Shown here piece after piece: positions 45,441-58,983 of a stretch of 64,000 nucleotides of DNA. The position numbers were made by a program, and so were the translations under genes. The stretch's first letter is position 1. Each line of letters starts with the position of its first letter. Source of the stretch: Ceriagrion tenellum. Its lineage: Eukaryota; Arthropoda; Insecta; Odonata; Coenagrionidae. The DNA lies in contig OY720642.1 of assembly GCA_963169105.1 (NCBI GenBank), positions 73,572,716 through 73,636,715 on the forward strand. The letters are read 5' to 3'. Below the pieces are notes generated by a model. That model was given only the letters and a program-made list of their open reading frames with translations. It had not been told where the DNA came from and ran no database searches.

Positions 45441-46735
45441 TAGAGATAGGTAAATAATGGCAATTTTCATTTGAGGTAAATTACCATATTAATTACTATA
45501 GCAAATTACAGTATTTTTTTAAAATACCATAATTTTAAAGTTCCTACAGTGCATGGCTAATGGAGGATTTTTAATTGGAAAAATAATAAAAATAGCGAGA
45601 GGTTAGCGACATTTAAATAATTGCTACATTAATTTATTAGAAAAAGGAAATGTGAAAACAAATGCGGTAGCCTGCACACAATTCAGCTATTTTTATCGTG
45701 GAATGAGAAATTTTGGTTCAAACCATTGAAACGAAAGCCCCACAAATATTCCACCGGAAAAAATCAGAAAAATTATCCACAAATGAGTTGTACATGCCTT
45801 AATTTATAATTTAGACTCTATGACATACATTATGACTTTGCTTATAACAATATGTTTGGAATATGTCATATTCAGTACCAATGAACATATATTGGAATTA
45901 TTGACTCGAAGTGACAGTGATGATGGGGACCGTGTCTTGATTCCGATGATGATGTTGTGACAACAGGGACTACTATTTCAGAGGTTGCTGGTGAATTAGC
46001 ATCTGAATCGCTGGAAAATAAACTTTGTACAAAATCAATAAAAAGAACATTTGAGCGAAGTTCAATGTATACTAGAAGAAATGATGTAACACAATATTCC
46101 GGTTATGCATTATCAAACGTTGGTATATGCTATTTATCTTGAAATCAAGATGTTAGTTAATATTGATGGTAGAATTTTGTTTAAAATTTTTAAACGCTCA
46201 CCAAAAGACAAGAAGTTCAATACTGATTTAATAATTTTTAAGAAAGCAACAAATATTTATTTAGCAAAATCACTGAATAAACAATCATATGACCGCGCTC
46301 CCTAGCCACAAACAGGGTGCTAATATGACGAAGGGTTCAGGTATCTGCTCCCGGATTCCGAGGGAAAGGCCTGACTCCCGCTGCGTTGGGTCCCGAAATG
46401 AAGAAGCGGAGTACCTACGAGCGCCAGAAAGGGGGAAAGCATAGCGATGGATATATACGACGTTCGTTTGTTTGCGTCAGAAAATCTCCGTTGGATATAT
46501 ACAGCGTTAGTCTCCCCGGTCAAGAAACCTACAGTTTTATATATGCGACGTTCATAGCGAAAGAATAATGTGTTTGTGAATGGAGCTAAGTGACTGTGCC
46601 TACCCCGGAAGGGAGTGGCGTGATTGGTATGTATGTATGTAATCTGAAATGGAGGTGAATGTTACTGAAAATTATGGTAATTTTCAGGGTTTGAGGTAAT
46701 TTATGAAAATTACCACAGTAATATTCAGATATTAA
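45441..46735 (-). mobile_element. hAT family H1, long inverted copy
   Basis: Starts tagagataggtaaataatgg, matching the complemented right end of the copy at 36057-36524. Its other side (46650-46735, complemented) matches that copy's left end, with ctgaaaattac and cattcacctcc in order. It carries about 750 extra internal bases (45900-46620), including a plus-strand frame at 45957-46142 and a GC-richer stretch. There, atatatacgacgtt-like words recur at about 46449, 46493 and 46536. The extra part may be parental sequence or a nested insertion. No transposase is recognised. Confidence 0.65.
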
Positions 46736-46901
46736 GCACTAATAATTGTTAGGAGAGGAAGTTTAAAAGTCAAATTTGAGTAAATGAACAAAATTAACTC
46801 TTAACCTCATCTGAAAATCAACTCCATTGATGAATTTACTTGAACTATCACATCCTATAATACCTTCATCGAAGGATAAAAGTTCACAAGTCATGTATTA
46901 C

Positions 46902-47051
46902 CTGCTTAGTTTTTATTATCCCTCCAACCACTTCTGCACCAACATGGTCAGGAAGAGATTTATGAAGTCCAGACTCCACGGGGAATGGCTCATACAGAAA
47001 CTTCTTGTAGAAAGCTTTTTTAGCATCATGAACAAATACCACAGCAACACC
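46902..47051 (-). CDS. ASCC3: ASCC3 exon: post-helicase winged-helix start
   Basis: Fifty codons in phase 0: GVAVVFVHDAKKAFYKKF, LYEPFPVESGL, then HVGAEVVGGIIKTKQ. The segment leads from RecA2 into the winged helix. Splice sites: acceptor gtattaaag and donor gtaata. The plus-strand frame over the same bases is a shadow. Confidence 0.95.
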
Positions 47052-49553
47052 CTTTAATACAAGAAAAAAAGAGTATCAATCATATACAATCATTACACTC
47101 GGTGTACATTTGAATAGTGTCACCAACAACCACATTATATAAAAGTAACAATAGGCATGGAAATCTCTCATGCACAAGATGAATAATTAAAAACTGAGTA
47201 TACATTATTTCCAAACTAAATATCTTTACTGACCAAGGTTTCAACCATGACAATAACACCAAGAGTCAAAACTTTGGTGGGTAAATGAATAGAGTATGAA
47301 AATATTAAATACTCAGTTAATTACGAGAAATTAATGAAAGAAAGAATGAGAAGTGGTAGGATAGGACTAACCATGTAAAGGGTGATAAAAATATCAATTA
47401 AATCCTTAACCTTCAAAATAATTTATACAGACAGGTTTGCAGGACTAAGATTCAATCAAATCTTATTAAATCTATGAATTTGTATATCCTTTCAAACAGA
47501 TTGGAATGAATTTGAATCAAGTAGTGCGGATCTCATATTCACTACATCAGTCTTTACTCCATGTCCTTGGTCATAAAATTGTACAAAATCTCACCTTGAG
47601 TACATCATATCAACACTGTTGCACTTCTAATGTGTGGCCATTTGGGTGAATTTTCATTGCATCGTAAAATAAGAATATCAGAGGAGATTTCACTGCTACT
47701 AGTCACATCAAGTTCTATTTAATATTGTCACACAGCGAATACATAAACTCCTGAACCCCTGGAACATTTTGTATGCTGATGCACGTGCCGCATATCATTA
47801 CAACTGCCATTTTTATTATGAATAAAACCGTTAGGCTGAAAATATTTCTTGATTTGGGAAAAAAAAGGTTTTACTCTGCAGAAAAATATAATGCTAGAAT
47901 GCATTGTAAAACATGCTTTTCTTATGCTGTAAAATTTTCACAAAACTGTTTTTGTTTCTCCATTGTGCCATTGTTTAGCACTGTAAATGTAAGAAAAATT
48001 TAGCCAGGTCCTTTCTAATGATTGTTTTAGGAGTTATTAGGTTCCAGACACCCATGGAATGAAAAAGGGTAAAATTAAACTGTGCTAAGATATGAGAATA
48101 TATGTTCATGAGGTCAAAGGTTGAAAGAGAAAAGAGGTAGTTTTCTCCTTACCATGGGAAGGTCAATGCACTCAAAATACTACCATTAGATCGAAATTAA
48201 CTAGAGTCACAGTTGGACACTTCCTTGCATCATTTTGTGCTAAATTATTATACTATATCCCAAAGTTGGATCTCCAAAGCAACTCTACATGTAATTAACG
48301 GTGGAAATGCATATAAAAACTTCAATTTCCGTCAGAGCAACGGGAAAAGCCTATCTGAACCAAAAATATACATGGAAAGGTTTGGAAAACCTCATTGGAA
48401 AATATCAAAGAGTGCACAAGAAGAAGTAAAAATAAATCAGTTATACAAGCGTTCACTTTTTCAAAGAAAAATATCTCACCCTTCCAATGGCACCAAAAAT
48501 TCAAACTCTTACCATATTGCTTTCCAAGATATTTGCCAAAAAAATACCAGCCCTTTTACATGGGAAATGGTATGTGTATGCACACCAGAGAGAGCTTATA
48601 GGAAAAATGAGATATATCCAACATCTAAATCTCGTCAAAAAATTAACAGTGTGTGGTTCGTATTTTTTCTCAACTATTTTTGAAAATTAATCATATTGTC
48701 ACCGCAGTAAGTTCTTAGGGATCACAAAAACCTTCCCTTTTGAAGGAGTTTTTAACGTTCCATGTGAAAAAAATTAGTCAAGTTAAAGACTTATTGAGAT
48801 ATTTTCATGTAATTACTCACAATTTCTGTCATATAAAACTATATTATTGCTCCGTTAATAATGCAATATTTAATTTGTGTGCCCTACAGCTAGTCAAATT
48901 AAACAGTATAATTTGAATATGGTCTCCATCAGGACTAGGGAACTATCTCGCACAAAGTACTTTAACTTCCTTTTACCCTCCTTAATTGAGGAAGTACAAG
49001 ATTTCATTGTGAAACATATATCAGTACAGTTTAATTTAATTTTAAAGCAAAACAATTAGATTTGAGATTTAGGTAAAAACCAAGAACTACTAAGGGGTTC
49101 ACAAATTTACAATTAACTGTAAAAATGGATTTGAATTTGTTTCTAAATATGGAGTTATTTATTTATGAATTGGTAATGATACGGAACAGGGATTCATAAT
49201 TTAGTGAACGCAGGATTTACATTAGAGGTTTGATAAAAAAGGAGATTTGAATTTGGTTATCAGATACAATAAATTTTTTACTGAGCCCACCACTAATTCA
49301 TCACTTTTTAAAAAGACTTCAGGTGACTTTCCTTAAAACATGAAACTGAGAGCATGAAGAGAGAGAAACTCCAAGAATATAGCCAGTTGTTCCCATATTT
49401 CTCCTCACTCATGATAATGGACCATAGGTGAAACTTTGTGATAAGACTGAGGAGGGTATTTTTCAGAGGAAACCCAATCTCAACTTGAGGGTCTTGTGGA
49501 GGGCATTTCCAAGAACAGAACTTTGTCTGTTTGATTAGACATTAAACCATGGG
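47052..49553 (-). other. ASCC3 intron, no recognised content
   Basis: AT-rich intron. Several overlapping plus-strand frames at 48213-48690 have no family resemblance and overlap each other in different frames, so they are probably chance. Confidence 0.4.
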
Positions 49554-49670
49554 CCCCTTGGCACCTTTTGTTAAGAGCAGGCTAATGCTGATGCCTGGTT
49601 TCTATCCTCCCTTACCCGTCCCATATCGTGCAAATGACCTTAGCTGTCGGTCATCTTCCCAAAATCCAAC
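49554..49670. repeat. Dispersed repeat, copy 2
   Basis: Contains ccttggcaccttttgttaag, agcaggctaatgc and a cctggttt word, matching the repeat at 21922-22066. It lies just downstream of the ASCC3 motif V/VI exon. Confidence 0.6.
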
Positions 49671-49735
49671 CCAATCCTTTGAAATAAGAATCAAACACTG
49701 CATTAAGCTGGTAATATAGTTATATTTTTACTCAC

Positions 49736-49906
49736 ATTTTTATCAAACTGAGGTCTACCCGCACGTCCCATCATCTGAAGAACATCAGTGACTGGCATGT
49801 CAGCATACCGATTTGTCTTACCATCATAATACTCAGTGCCTTTGATAATGACCAAATGTGCAGGTAAATTGACTCCCCATGCTAGAGTAGCTGTAGCAAT
49901 AAGGAC
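49736..49906 (-). CDS. ASCC3: ASCC3 exon: helicase motifs V and VI
   Basis: Fifty-seven codons in phase 0 carry motif V (VLIATATLAWGVNLPAHLVI) and motif VI (QMMGRAGRPQFD, with both Arg-finger positions kept). KGTEYYDGKTNRYADMP lies between them. The acceptor (tttgttccag) and donor (gtgagt) are strong. A longer minus-strand frame reaching 50275 is intron read-through, not exon. Confidence 0.97.
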
Positions 49907-50887
49907 CTGGAACAAAAAGTAAATCTGGTATAATGACAGAGCCAGAGCAAAATAAGTAAAAATACTCAAGGGCAAGAATATACCAAAGATCCATACACTA
50001 TAAATGTGGCTAATATACATGTGCTTTAATATATGTTGTTTCTCTGGAATGTTTCTCAGAATGGAGCTCAGCCATAACATAATTTGCTTCCAAGGGTTAA
50101 TCCGCAAGCCATTGTGAACATGGGAAAACTGCCACATGCCAAAACACTGACTAGTTTCATTCACCAGTTCAATTACTGCACCACTTGACCACATCATACA
50201 ACCATTCTGGAAATTTTCTAGGTACACAACCACAACTTTGGCAATAAATGCATTTATCCTTATCTTTATTCTCACTGTTCTTCACATAAATTATCCACAA
50301 GCTCCATTAACTGCTGTGGGCTCTACAACCTCAACACAGCATATGAAAAGTTGAATTATCTTAATATAATAAATATACTGTTTTACCCAGCTCATAGGAC
50401 ACAGTGATCTTTCAAGGGTTAGATTATCGAGAAAATAATAATCAATATCGATTAAAGTTAACAATTCAAAGCAATAAAATGGGATTTTTAACCTATAAAT
50501 ATAGAAGTCGTATTTAAGTTATTCACAGAGGAATCCCATAAACAAATGAATGATGGAGAGCACATCTTCAGTTAGCTGCCACAATGTAGGCTGCAGTGAA
50601 AGTAGGGACAAAGACGCCTCTGATGACAATGCAATATGGTTGGCATGATAGCATCACTTTAACTTGGGTCAATGAGACAGATGCCGATTTTAAAACAGAT
50701 TTTCAAGAACAAATTGTTCATTCACCAGGACATATGGTCTATGTATACATAGTTTTTATTAATTTTAAAATGAAAATGCACAATAGTAGAGAAAAATGGA
50801 CCAGACAATTTCTACACATGCTACCAAGACTTGGCTGGCATTGGAATGGTTGATTTTTCATCATCAAAAGAATTAGAAAATTTTCAC
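49907..50887 (-). other. ASCC3 intron, no recognised content
   Basis: AT-rich intron. The minus-strand frame extending from the exon at 49906 up to 50275 is read-through of intron sequence past the acceptor, not protein. Confidence 0.5.
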
Positions 50888-51169
50888 CTGAATTTTTTCA
50901 TCACTGAATAGTCTCTCCACTGTGCGGCGATCATGTTCAGTCAAACCAGCATGATGCAAACCAATCCCAAAAGCCAAAGTCAATCGAAGATTGGGGTCGG
51001 CCACAGTGGAGGATATTGCCTCTATTTCTGATTCTGCACAATGCAACCATTGCTTGGGATTTTCTTCACCAGCAAGACAGGAAATCAAATCCAGAGCAGT
51101 AAGCCGAGTTTGTCGACGTGATGACACAAATATTAATGCAGGCCGACCAGGAGAATGTTGCCTTATAGC
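50888..51169 (-). CDS. ASCC3: ASCC3 exon: start of RecA2, motif IV
   Basis: Ninety-four codons in phase 0: AIRQHSPGRPALIFVSSRRQTRLTA, the linker helix region, then LTLAFGIGLHHAGLTEHDRR (motif IVa) and VERLFSDEKIQ. The FVSSRRQTR and HHAGL signatures are diagnostic of this helicase group. Splice sites: tctgtag and gtgaaa. Confidence 0.96.
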
Positions 51170-51329
51170 CTACAGAGAGAATGAAATTGAAAAAAAAGAA
51201 AATAGAAAAATTATGCAGCTGAAAGAGTTATTACAGCAATTTTATTCACAATAATTTACACAAGAAATACATTTGGCATGGATGTAATGATAGGGATACT
51301 AGAAAATTTACCCTTAAAGATTGGATAAT

Positions 51330-52145
51330 AATAATAATAATAATACTTTATTGGTCACACTCAAGAGCATTACACCTGCTATAGACCTTGTCAAGGAGAT
51401 ACATAGAATTTGTAGCACACTACATATACATTGTGTACAGTTTTCTAAACCCACAGCTTCAGTTCCAGGGCCTTTTTCAGATTATAAAATGGATTACACA
51501 CCAGCCAATCATTCAACCTTCTCTTATATCTCACCATAGGTTCGTTTTGAAGCACAAAATGACAATTTATTGTAAAACCTTGCACCCATTATATGGTGCT
51601 GGTCTGTTGTTTTCTTTAGTCTACAATGTGGAATGTCAATACAATGGCTAGTTCTAGTATTGTAATTATGAATATCCTTCCTCATGCTACAGTTAATAAT
51701 GTTTGTTTTTGCATAAACCAGTACTTTAAAAATGTACAAATTAATCACAGTCATAATATGTTCCTTAATGAACAGCGGCTTACAGTGATCATCTACTTTG
51801 GCACCAGCCAAAATCCTGACCACCCTTTTCTGTAGTCGTAGTACATTTCCTATCTTATTACCATTGCCCCACAGATGAATACCATAGAGCAGCCTGTTTT
51901 GGAAGAGTGCAAAATACATACAACGAAGATATTCTTTAGGCAATATATTCTTGAGTTTTCGAAAAAGATATACTGTCTTAGTTAAGGAGTCACAAATAGA
52001 GGCTATATGTACATCCCATGTCAACCTGGAATCGATATGGAAACCCAATAATTTCACTGATGTTTCCATGCATGCATTTTTAAGGCTTACCAATAGAGAT
52101 CGTTGGTTTCGGGGCACTTATTCACAACTATAAATGAAATGAACA
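51330..52145 (-). pseudogene. LINE (CR1/jockey-like) RT C-terminal part, nearly open
   Basis: The minus-strand frame 51524-52117 is open for 197 codons: VKLLGFHIDSRLTWDVHIAS, VYLFRKLKNILPKEYL, RLLYGIHLWGNG, LRLQKRVVRILAGAKVDDHC. These are the segments following the RT domain in CR1/jockey LINEs. The minus-strand 3' end has CCAATAAAGTATTATTATT, an AATAAA followed by an ATT repeat tail. The 5' part is missing (5'-truncated insertion). The intact frame suggests a fairly recent insertion. It lies in an ASCC3 intron. Confidence 0.8.
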
Positions 52146-52689
52146 ACTCCAGTGGCTCCAAACTCCAAAGTAGAAACTCCAACTCCATAATCTTGAAGGA
52201 ACATTAGTTAACACATCAACAACCAAACGCACCATCAATTTTAAAAGTCCGTCTATTCTGTGAGTGGAGCCACCAGGTAACATCTAAATTTGTTGATTTC
52301 ATATGCTTTCTATGCAAACTGGAAGCCAATATGACTTCAAAACTTTGAACGACTTAACTTTTTTGTACTCCCCAAGAAATCTTTATAGGACCTCCTACCA
52401 ATAACTGCAAGAAAACATCAACTATTCTCAAAGGATTCACCAGCAAAAGAAGCAAGGCAGTGTTTTTACGGTTAGCATGGAAGATTCTGGTAACTTACAC
52501 CAGGAAGAAAGAGAGAAATCTCAACAGTCACTAGAGAAAAAGATACTTGCAACATTAATTTCTAAGGGATACAAGACAAAGAGCCTATGAGCCCCACAAA
52601 AATAGGACAATTGTAGAATTGTGCATAATAAGAATGCTGGTATTTCAAAATGTTATGATGGTCAAAATACATATTAAATATATAAAAAT

Positions 52690-53212
52690 GAATATTTGTT
52701 TGTTCATCTTCTATGCGTTCCAATACCATTCATCGGATTACCATGAAACTTTGGTGAGTTATTGTATGTGCACCCATGAAGGTTTCTGAAATTATTAAAT
52801 CCACTGAGCAATAGGTGGAGTGCGAGTCGTTTCAACAAATGAATGTTGGCACGTGAGCTTCTCAAATAAGTGAGGAACGACAAGTAAGGAAGGACGGAGA
52901 TCATTTAGCAAGGCACAAGGTCAATCGCTACAAGTGTATGGATAAAATCTGGAAAAATCCATACTTTTCACAAGGCCAATTATATGTTGCATGCTCACGA
53001 GTGGGACAGCCGAAAAATTTGTTTTATCAGAGGGCAGTAAGACAAAAAATATTGTCAATCCCAAACCACTTGAATAATTTTTTCAAATTTACCTTAATAC
53101 ACAAAAAAATCATTGTCTATCACTTATTTTGCACTTGTAAATGTCTCTGCTGTGTGTGTGTGCCTACTTAGGAAGAAAAAGACGCATTGCACTGCATGCC
53201 AGGCACAGCTAG
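52690..53212 (+). mobile_element. Helitron relic with helicase C-terminus and CTAG end
   Basis: The frame 52938-53060 reads NPYFSQGQLYVACSRVGQPK, the last helicase motif of Helitron RepHel proteins. Just before it, in another frame, is the part QGQSLQVYG, so there is a frameshift. The relic ends in gccaggcacagCTAG followed by T at 53213. CTAG at 53209-53212 fits the CTRR terminus of Helitrons, with GC-rich bases just upstream where a hairpin is expected. The 5' end is not located. Confidence 0.7.
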
Positions 53213-53233
53213 TATTGAATAAAAATTTTTCCT

Positions 53234-53462
<229 letters not shown>

Positions 53463-53655
53463 ACCATAAAAAGGAGATTTTTAATTCCCTAATCTTGTGG
53501 GTAAGGCGGGTATTTTGAATACCCAACCGGATACACCTACGGCAGCGAAATGTCACATGTCAATAAAATCTTGAAATTTGCCTTGTAGCCCTCATCCTTC
53601 TGTTTAAAATATCTAAAAACCTACGCTTAAAAACATAATGCTGGAATAATAATGG

Positions 53656-56568
53656 AACTTGATAATACGAAGCACGAAAATACAAAGTTTTGATTATACG
53701 AAGCAAAACTGTCGGTCCTGACAAAAAGCCTATGCTAAATACATGGCACTATCAAAAATACGAAGTTTCAAAAATTCGAAATTTTTGAAATCACGAACCT
53801 TGGACCCAGTCCCCACAGAGAAACTGAGTTACTTTTTATGAATCATGGGGGAAAATCATGTCAGAAAAGCTCTCTATTAGCTGACGTAGATACAGGACAA
53901 ATCAGCGTTGCTGAATATAATTATCAATTGTGTGAAATGTGTGAATTTTAGTGCATTCATCTCTCACAAGAGCCTGAGTCACACATTTATCAGATTTAAG
54001 TCGTGGATAATTAAGTATCGAGTGATGGAGAAAATGGTAGCTTGAGGCGATTTTTCCCTTGTTTTATTTTTGTTTTAACTGTTAGCTGCATTTCCATTAC
54101 ATAAACATTTCTCTTTTTGTTATATCTCACGGGTGGCGCCACGTACCAACTCACTGCCCTGCACTGTTGGCAGTAATTTTAATTTATTGAGTACCTACTC
54201 GAAAGGAAAATTGATGTGATTAAATGATGGAAAATAGGACTAGGATACCTGTCACAGTCACTATCCCAAAAATACATGGTTTCACTATGAATATAGCATC
54301 GTTTACTCCTGCTATTGTCCATATTTCATGAGACAATAGAAAAAAAAAGTTTCCAAGAATTTTGGAGGGTAAAGCCGTCCACACCATTGATATAATTTTG
54401 CATTTCAAATGGATTTTTCACATTTTGAAATAGATTACCCAATTGGGGAAGTGGCTCAACAATTTAACATTATAATGTATAAGACCTGAGATAAACCGCT
54501 AAGACTCTCCAACCTGAAGAAGCTGTCATCCGGGAAATATCACCCTATGAAATATCATCACATGAGTAAACCAGAAAATTGAAATCTTTAAAATAAAATC
54601 CCCACGGAAGCCTTCTCTTTAACTTAATTCCAAGATGTTGTTGGGGTAACTCCATGAAATTTTACTGGAACCAACTTTCATCCATGAATTACTACTGTGA
54701 ATTCGTAGAGTATTTATTGTATTGTGAATTCATAGAGTACTGACCCATTTCATATATCATTTCTGCTATTCCTGATTTCCACGAGATGAATGACCAATTG
54801 AATCAGATTTCACAGTGATGGCATGAGTAACTTTGGTCCTAGGCATTTTAATATGCGGGTTTGACACAACATGGTTATGAATTGATTCCTGATGCGCTCT
54901 ATTTCAAAATCACCTGACGTTTAGAAGGACCTAAGTACTGCGGCAGATTTTTTCCTCGTTACCCCTACCTCTTATTATGGTCCTTTGAAAAGAGCGCCCG
55001 TTGTTCAGCTCTCCGAGACGGAGTCCCTTGGCCGTCTTTTACCATCACCTGAATGCACTGAATCGTGGGGAATGCACATGAACCACAAACCTGACTCATG
55101 ATGTGGAGGCTCTCAGTCAGTACCTTGCTAATGTTCAAACAACATACGAGTGTCCTGGCATCTTCCCTTGGTTGAGATTTCATAATGAGTTAATCTAAAG
55201 TCCCAGAAATGCACAACTTAATAATCTGTCCAACAGAAGCAAGTTTCCAGCTGGAGATACGCTGGAGATAATTCTTTCGTTTTCGTGGGAATTGAAAAAA
55301 AGAGAAACTTGGTTATGCACTTTTACTTTATTTGCTACGATCCAAGATTTACCACATCATGACATGTTCAGGTTATATGTTCATCTACATCTACATAATA
55401 CCGTGCAAGCCACTACTATGGTTTGTGGCAGGGGGGTCCCCTTGAGTTAATTTTACATTGACTTAATTGAGTTATGCTTCAAACAATTTATCTTATTTCA
55501 TTTTCGTGTTTTAATCTCCACAGCGCAGTCATGTATAGAAGGCATAAGTGTCAGAGGGGAAAGAAAAAAACTAAATAACGAATGGAGAAAGCTAGATCTG
55601 GAATCTCTCTGCAATGCCTATTTGGGATGAATTTCCTCTTTCACACTATTGTGGATAAAAAGTTCCGACAATCGTGGAGTGATTCTGTAATCACTTTTTA
55701 AATACGAGGCACTTCATTAGCTTCTATGTTTTGGCTTACCAAAGTTGGCATATAAGGACGCCATTGGATAAAATGGCGTTCAGCAAAACACCCACGACGC
55801 GAAGAGATTATGCATAGAGTGAAGGAAAATTATCCCTTAAATATTTATTGGATTAATGTTTTGCAGTATCGAACTATTTGCACGAATCATCAAAGTGAAA
55901 AGGTACTTGGTCATGAGTTAATGTTTCTTACTTGAACTTCAATGTGCAGTGAAACTATTTGGCTTGGAATGAAATAATATTTCTTCCCAAGTTCCTATAT
56001 CCAGCAGGCGATATGGAAGAAACCACAAACAATGACCTGTGAAGGACTTTTTAACTGGATTGAGTCTTTTGCTCGTTTTACCTATGATTGAGCGATAAAG
56101 AAAGGGTGATTGGAAGCGAGGTCGGGCCAGCTACCGTCCTAACTGCGTAGATGTTAGAAACAAATGCCTCTTTTAAACGCCCATACCAGTTACAAGTCCT
56201 GATTAGCCACAGATTAAGAAAGCTTGAGTCTCATACAAAATGCAGAACCTTCTTTATATACGTCTTATGAACTGGGCAAAAAATTTACAAAGAAAGTGAT
56301 CACCTATTAAAAATCATTTGGATACGGAACTAAGAGGTGATAGTTATTTCACGATCGTTTGTGACATTTAGCTTATGATTTAAAGGCATTATTTTGAATG
56401 CTTTCAAGAAAAAGACTTTATATCATTTTAAAGTATTTCCATTAACCAGAGAAGTCATGTGGGGAAGGGGAAATATATTCCACGATTTATTAACAAGGTT
56501 AGAAAATACAAAACTCAAAAATACAAAGTGCCGATTTTTCGGCCCCTCCAACTTTGTATTATCGAGTT
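53656..56568. mobile_element. pogo-like element of about 2.9 kb in an ASCC3 intron
   Basis: The ends are aacttgataatacgaag (53656-53672) and ctttgtattatcgagtt (56552-56568), 15 of 17 matching when complemented. Further inner copies of aatacgaag or aatacaaag words occur on both sides, a trait of Tigger/pogo relatives. No transposase frame could be recognised. A LINE 3' tail lies inside at 55379-55700. The target duplication is unclear. Confidence 0.55.
55379..55700 (-). mobile_element. LINE 3' fragment nested in the pogo-like element
   Basis: On the plus strand it starts atctacatctacataatacc and continues ggtttgtggcagggggg. This is the complement of a LINE 3' end known from many insects. Further bases to about 55700 look like the UTR. 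No coding part remains. Confidence 0.5.
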
Positions 56569-56604
56569 GCAACTTTGATCATTTTAGCAAAAGTTGATTC
56601 ATAC

Positions 56605-56911
56605 CTGAAATGCTGGTCTGTTCATTGTAGCCATTCGGGGACAGTAGTGTTTTCCTGGAAAACCTGAAATGTGCACTTCTAATGGAACTGGTCTCACTGA
56701 GGGACGGAAATTGTACAGCCCTAAAGAGCCAGTGGCCCCAGCAGCAATGCCCAGCCAGTCAGCAAGGTCACGGGCATTAGCGAGGGCAGTAGATAGACCA
56801 ATTATCCTCATGCGACCAGGATGGTGATATGGCTTGCCTCCTTTCCTCATTGGTCCCCCTTGATTCACTGAATTGGCTCGTTGAGAACCATGCGAAGCAA
56901 TGTAGTTCGCA
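56605..56911 (-). CDS. ASCC3: ASCC3 exon: helicase motif III, end of RecA1
   Basis: The exon reads ANYIASHGSQRANS.., then RIIGLSTALANARDLADWLGI (motif III region) and FRPSVRPVPLEVHI..FPGKHYCPRMATMNRPAFQ. Compared with vertebrate ASCC3 as remembered, there are extra residues after the VSR junction (a Gly/Lys-rich stretch, PMRKGGKPYHH) and a small AAGATGS insertion after LADWLGI. Phases match both neighbours. Confidence 0.95.
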
Positions 56912-58983
56912 CTGTTGGTAGAAAGAAAAATGAGTTACTAGCTTTTAGCTACACAAACAAATCTTCCTATGACCACTCAGAGTAGGGGATCATGGTATTG
57001 CTTTAACATTTACACGAATCTTAGAGTCTCTCAAGAAAAACTTCAATGAGATGACCTCCTGTCTTTCTTACTGTGAGTAACATTGGTTCCGACAGGTTTC
57101 CCTGTGTAGTGCTTTACATCACAATAAAAAACCACCAAGACACAATTCATCAATAGAAAAGAGTAGAATTAACCAAGTCAATTATATCACCACTTAAAAT
57201 TTTCTCTAAAGCAAAAGTTACAATAATAGAAAAAGACTTGATGGCTAGTGAATCCATTAATAATGTATGCTGTTCATTGTACCATAAAACATGAGGTTGA
57301 TTCTAGCACTGCCTTTAATCACCATGAAATTGTTAAGAATAAAACTTAATTTTGTGCTCATTTTAATATCAGTAAAGGTACCACATGTGATGGCATAAGT
57401 TGGAACTATAGTAAGTCCTCGGTATGCATTGTTTCGATTTATGTCTGCCTCGATGTTATGTCCATGCTGACAAGGGTCGTTGGAAAATGTTTCCCTCTTT
57501 AATTCAAATAAAATATACCGAACATGCATATGCAAGCGTATTTTGATAACTGAGACGTAATCATCCTATCTGAAATAGCTATTTTTTCCTAGACGAAGGC
57601 AAAAAACGAATTTTGAAATCAACCCCTTGATTTATCTCGAGATTAAAGAGTTCACGAATATCTGGATCTGTTTTACCTTGATTTGACTTACGTCACTCTT
57701 CTTCAACTTGCATCTCCAACATAAATTGAGAACTTACTGTTTAACATCATGATCAAAATCATCCTGATGATCAGTCACCCTGTATCACAGCTATGTGCTA
57801 TTGAAAAAAACCCATGGATTTATGCATCCCTATCAGTAAATAACTTTTTTATTACTACTCCTAATATCCTTTGCATGAAATTATTTTTAAAATTAATTAC
57901 ATTATATTATTATTATCATGCCTGATTCAAGTTAGGGCATTTTTAGGTTTGTACGAAGGAATAAATTATTCTGGACATGAGAATTATTGCCTTAAAATAA
58001 CAATGGTGTTACTGTGGCCTGCTCACAAAAAATCACAGGAGAATGAATCTGATACTCAAACAATCCTTGGCATAGAATCGATTTCCACGGAATGCAATCA
58101 TATGAGTGGTTGACCCTAGGGGTAGCATGTTGATAGGGACCCTTGAATTTCCCGATTAGTTTTTTGCGATTTTTTCCCAAAATTTGCTACTTTTTCCCTT
58201 TTTCATGATATTTCCATAGTCACCAAGTTTCATCATTCTCATGATAACATTGAAATAATGCTGGCTTCACACATGGAGCAGCAATAAGTGTGGATGTTTT
58301 TGTTATTTAAATTTATCATTACTGTACACGACTTTTTTTATTCTTAATAAACTAAATGAAATAGAATATTTATTATTTAATTTTGTTAATTCCTTGTATT
58401 GCATTTCTTTCTGCCCTTGTCATTTTCTTTCAAAGCCACCTTTTAGTGCGGAAAATGTTATTGTTTCAGATTTCTCCTGGAATTGCAAGGGGCTTCCAAG
58501 ATCAGAAAATAATTTAACATCATTAACTGTTGTTAATAAGATAATTACTTAAAGTAAATCACCCATTATGAGAAAATATCCTCAGCCTATAATGGACTAT
58601 CATATTAGTCATGTTTATACAACTTTATTTACCGCTATCAGCATATTTTCACCCCTATTCATTGCTCTTTTCCACTGCTTTATGCGATTTTATTTACCGC
58701 CAATCAGGACTTTAATTTACCACAATTTAGGTAGGTACCCTACATATTGAAATATTTTCCTGAGTGTCAAGGGCAAGGAGTCCATGAAATATTTAGTCAA
58801 AATTCCCCATATATCTTAATCCATGATCCTGGTAACGTGTACATATTTTATCATTCGAGGAATTTTACAGCAGTTAATATGATAGAAGTTTTTCATTTTT
58901 TCTATGGGGTATCACAATAGGATTAGGGGGGAGGTACACGGTACATATTTTTTTAAATGCCTAGGCTCTACAGAGATCATTAC
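56912..58983 (-). other. ASCC3 intron, no recognised content
   Basis: AT-rich intron with spurious small frames (57257-57535, 58568-58750). No repeat termini found. Confidence 0.45.

Noticed and set aside
46320..46620. Possible gene in the GC-richer block.
   Set aside because: Only 60-67 codon frames on both strands without motif. It lies within the long hAT H1 copy and is better explained as transposon interior.
48213..48690. Overlapping plus-strand frames up to 156 codons inside an ASCC3 intron.
   Set aside because: They overlap in different frames, have no recognised motif or good start, and show composition like the rest of the intron.
49907..50275. A longer minus-strand open frame continuing upstream of the ASCC3 motif V exon.
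   Set aside because: The acceptor tttgttccag at 49907 and family sequence starting at VLIATATLAWG set the exon start. The upstream residues match nothing in ASCC3.
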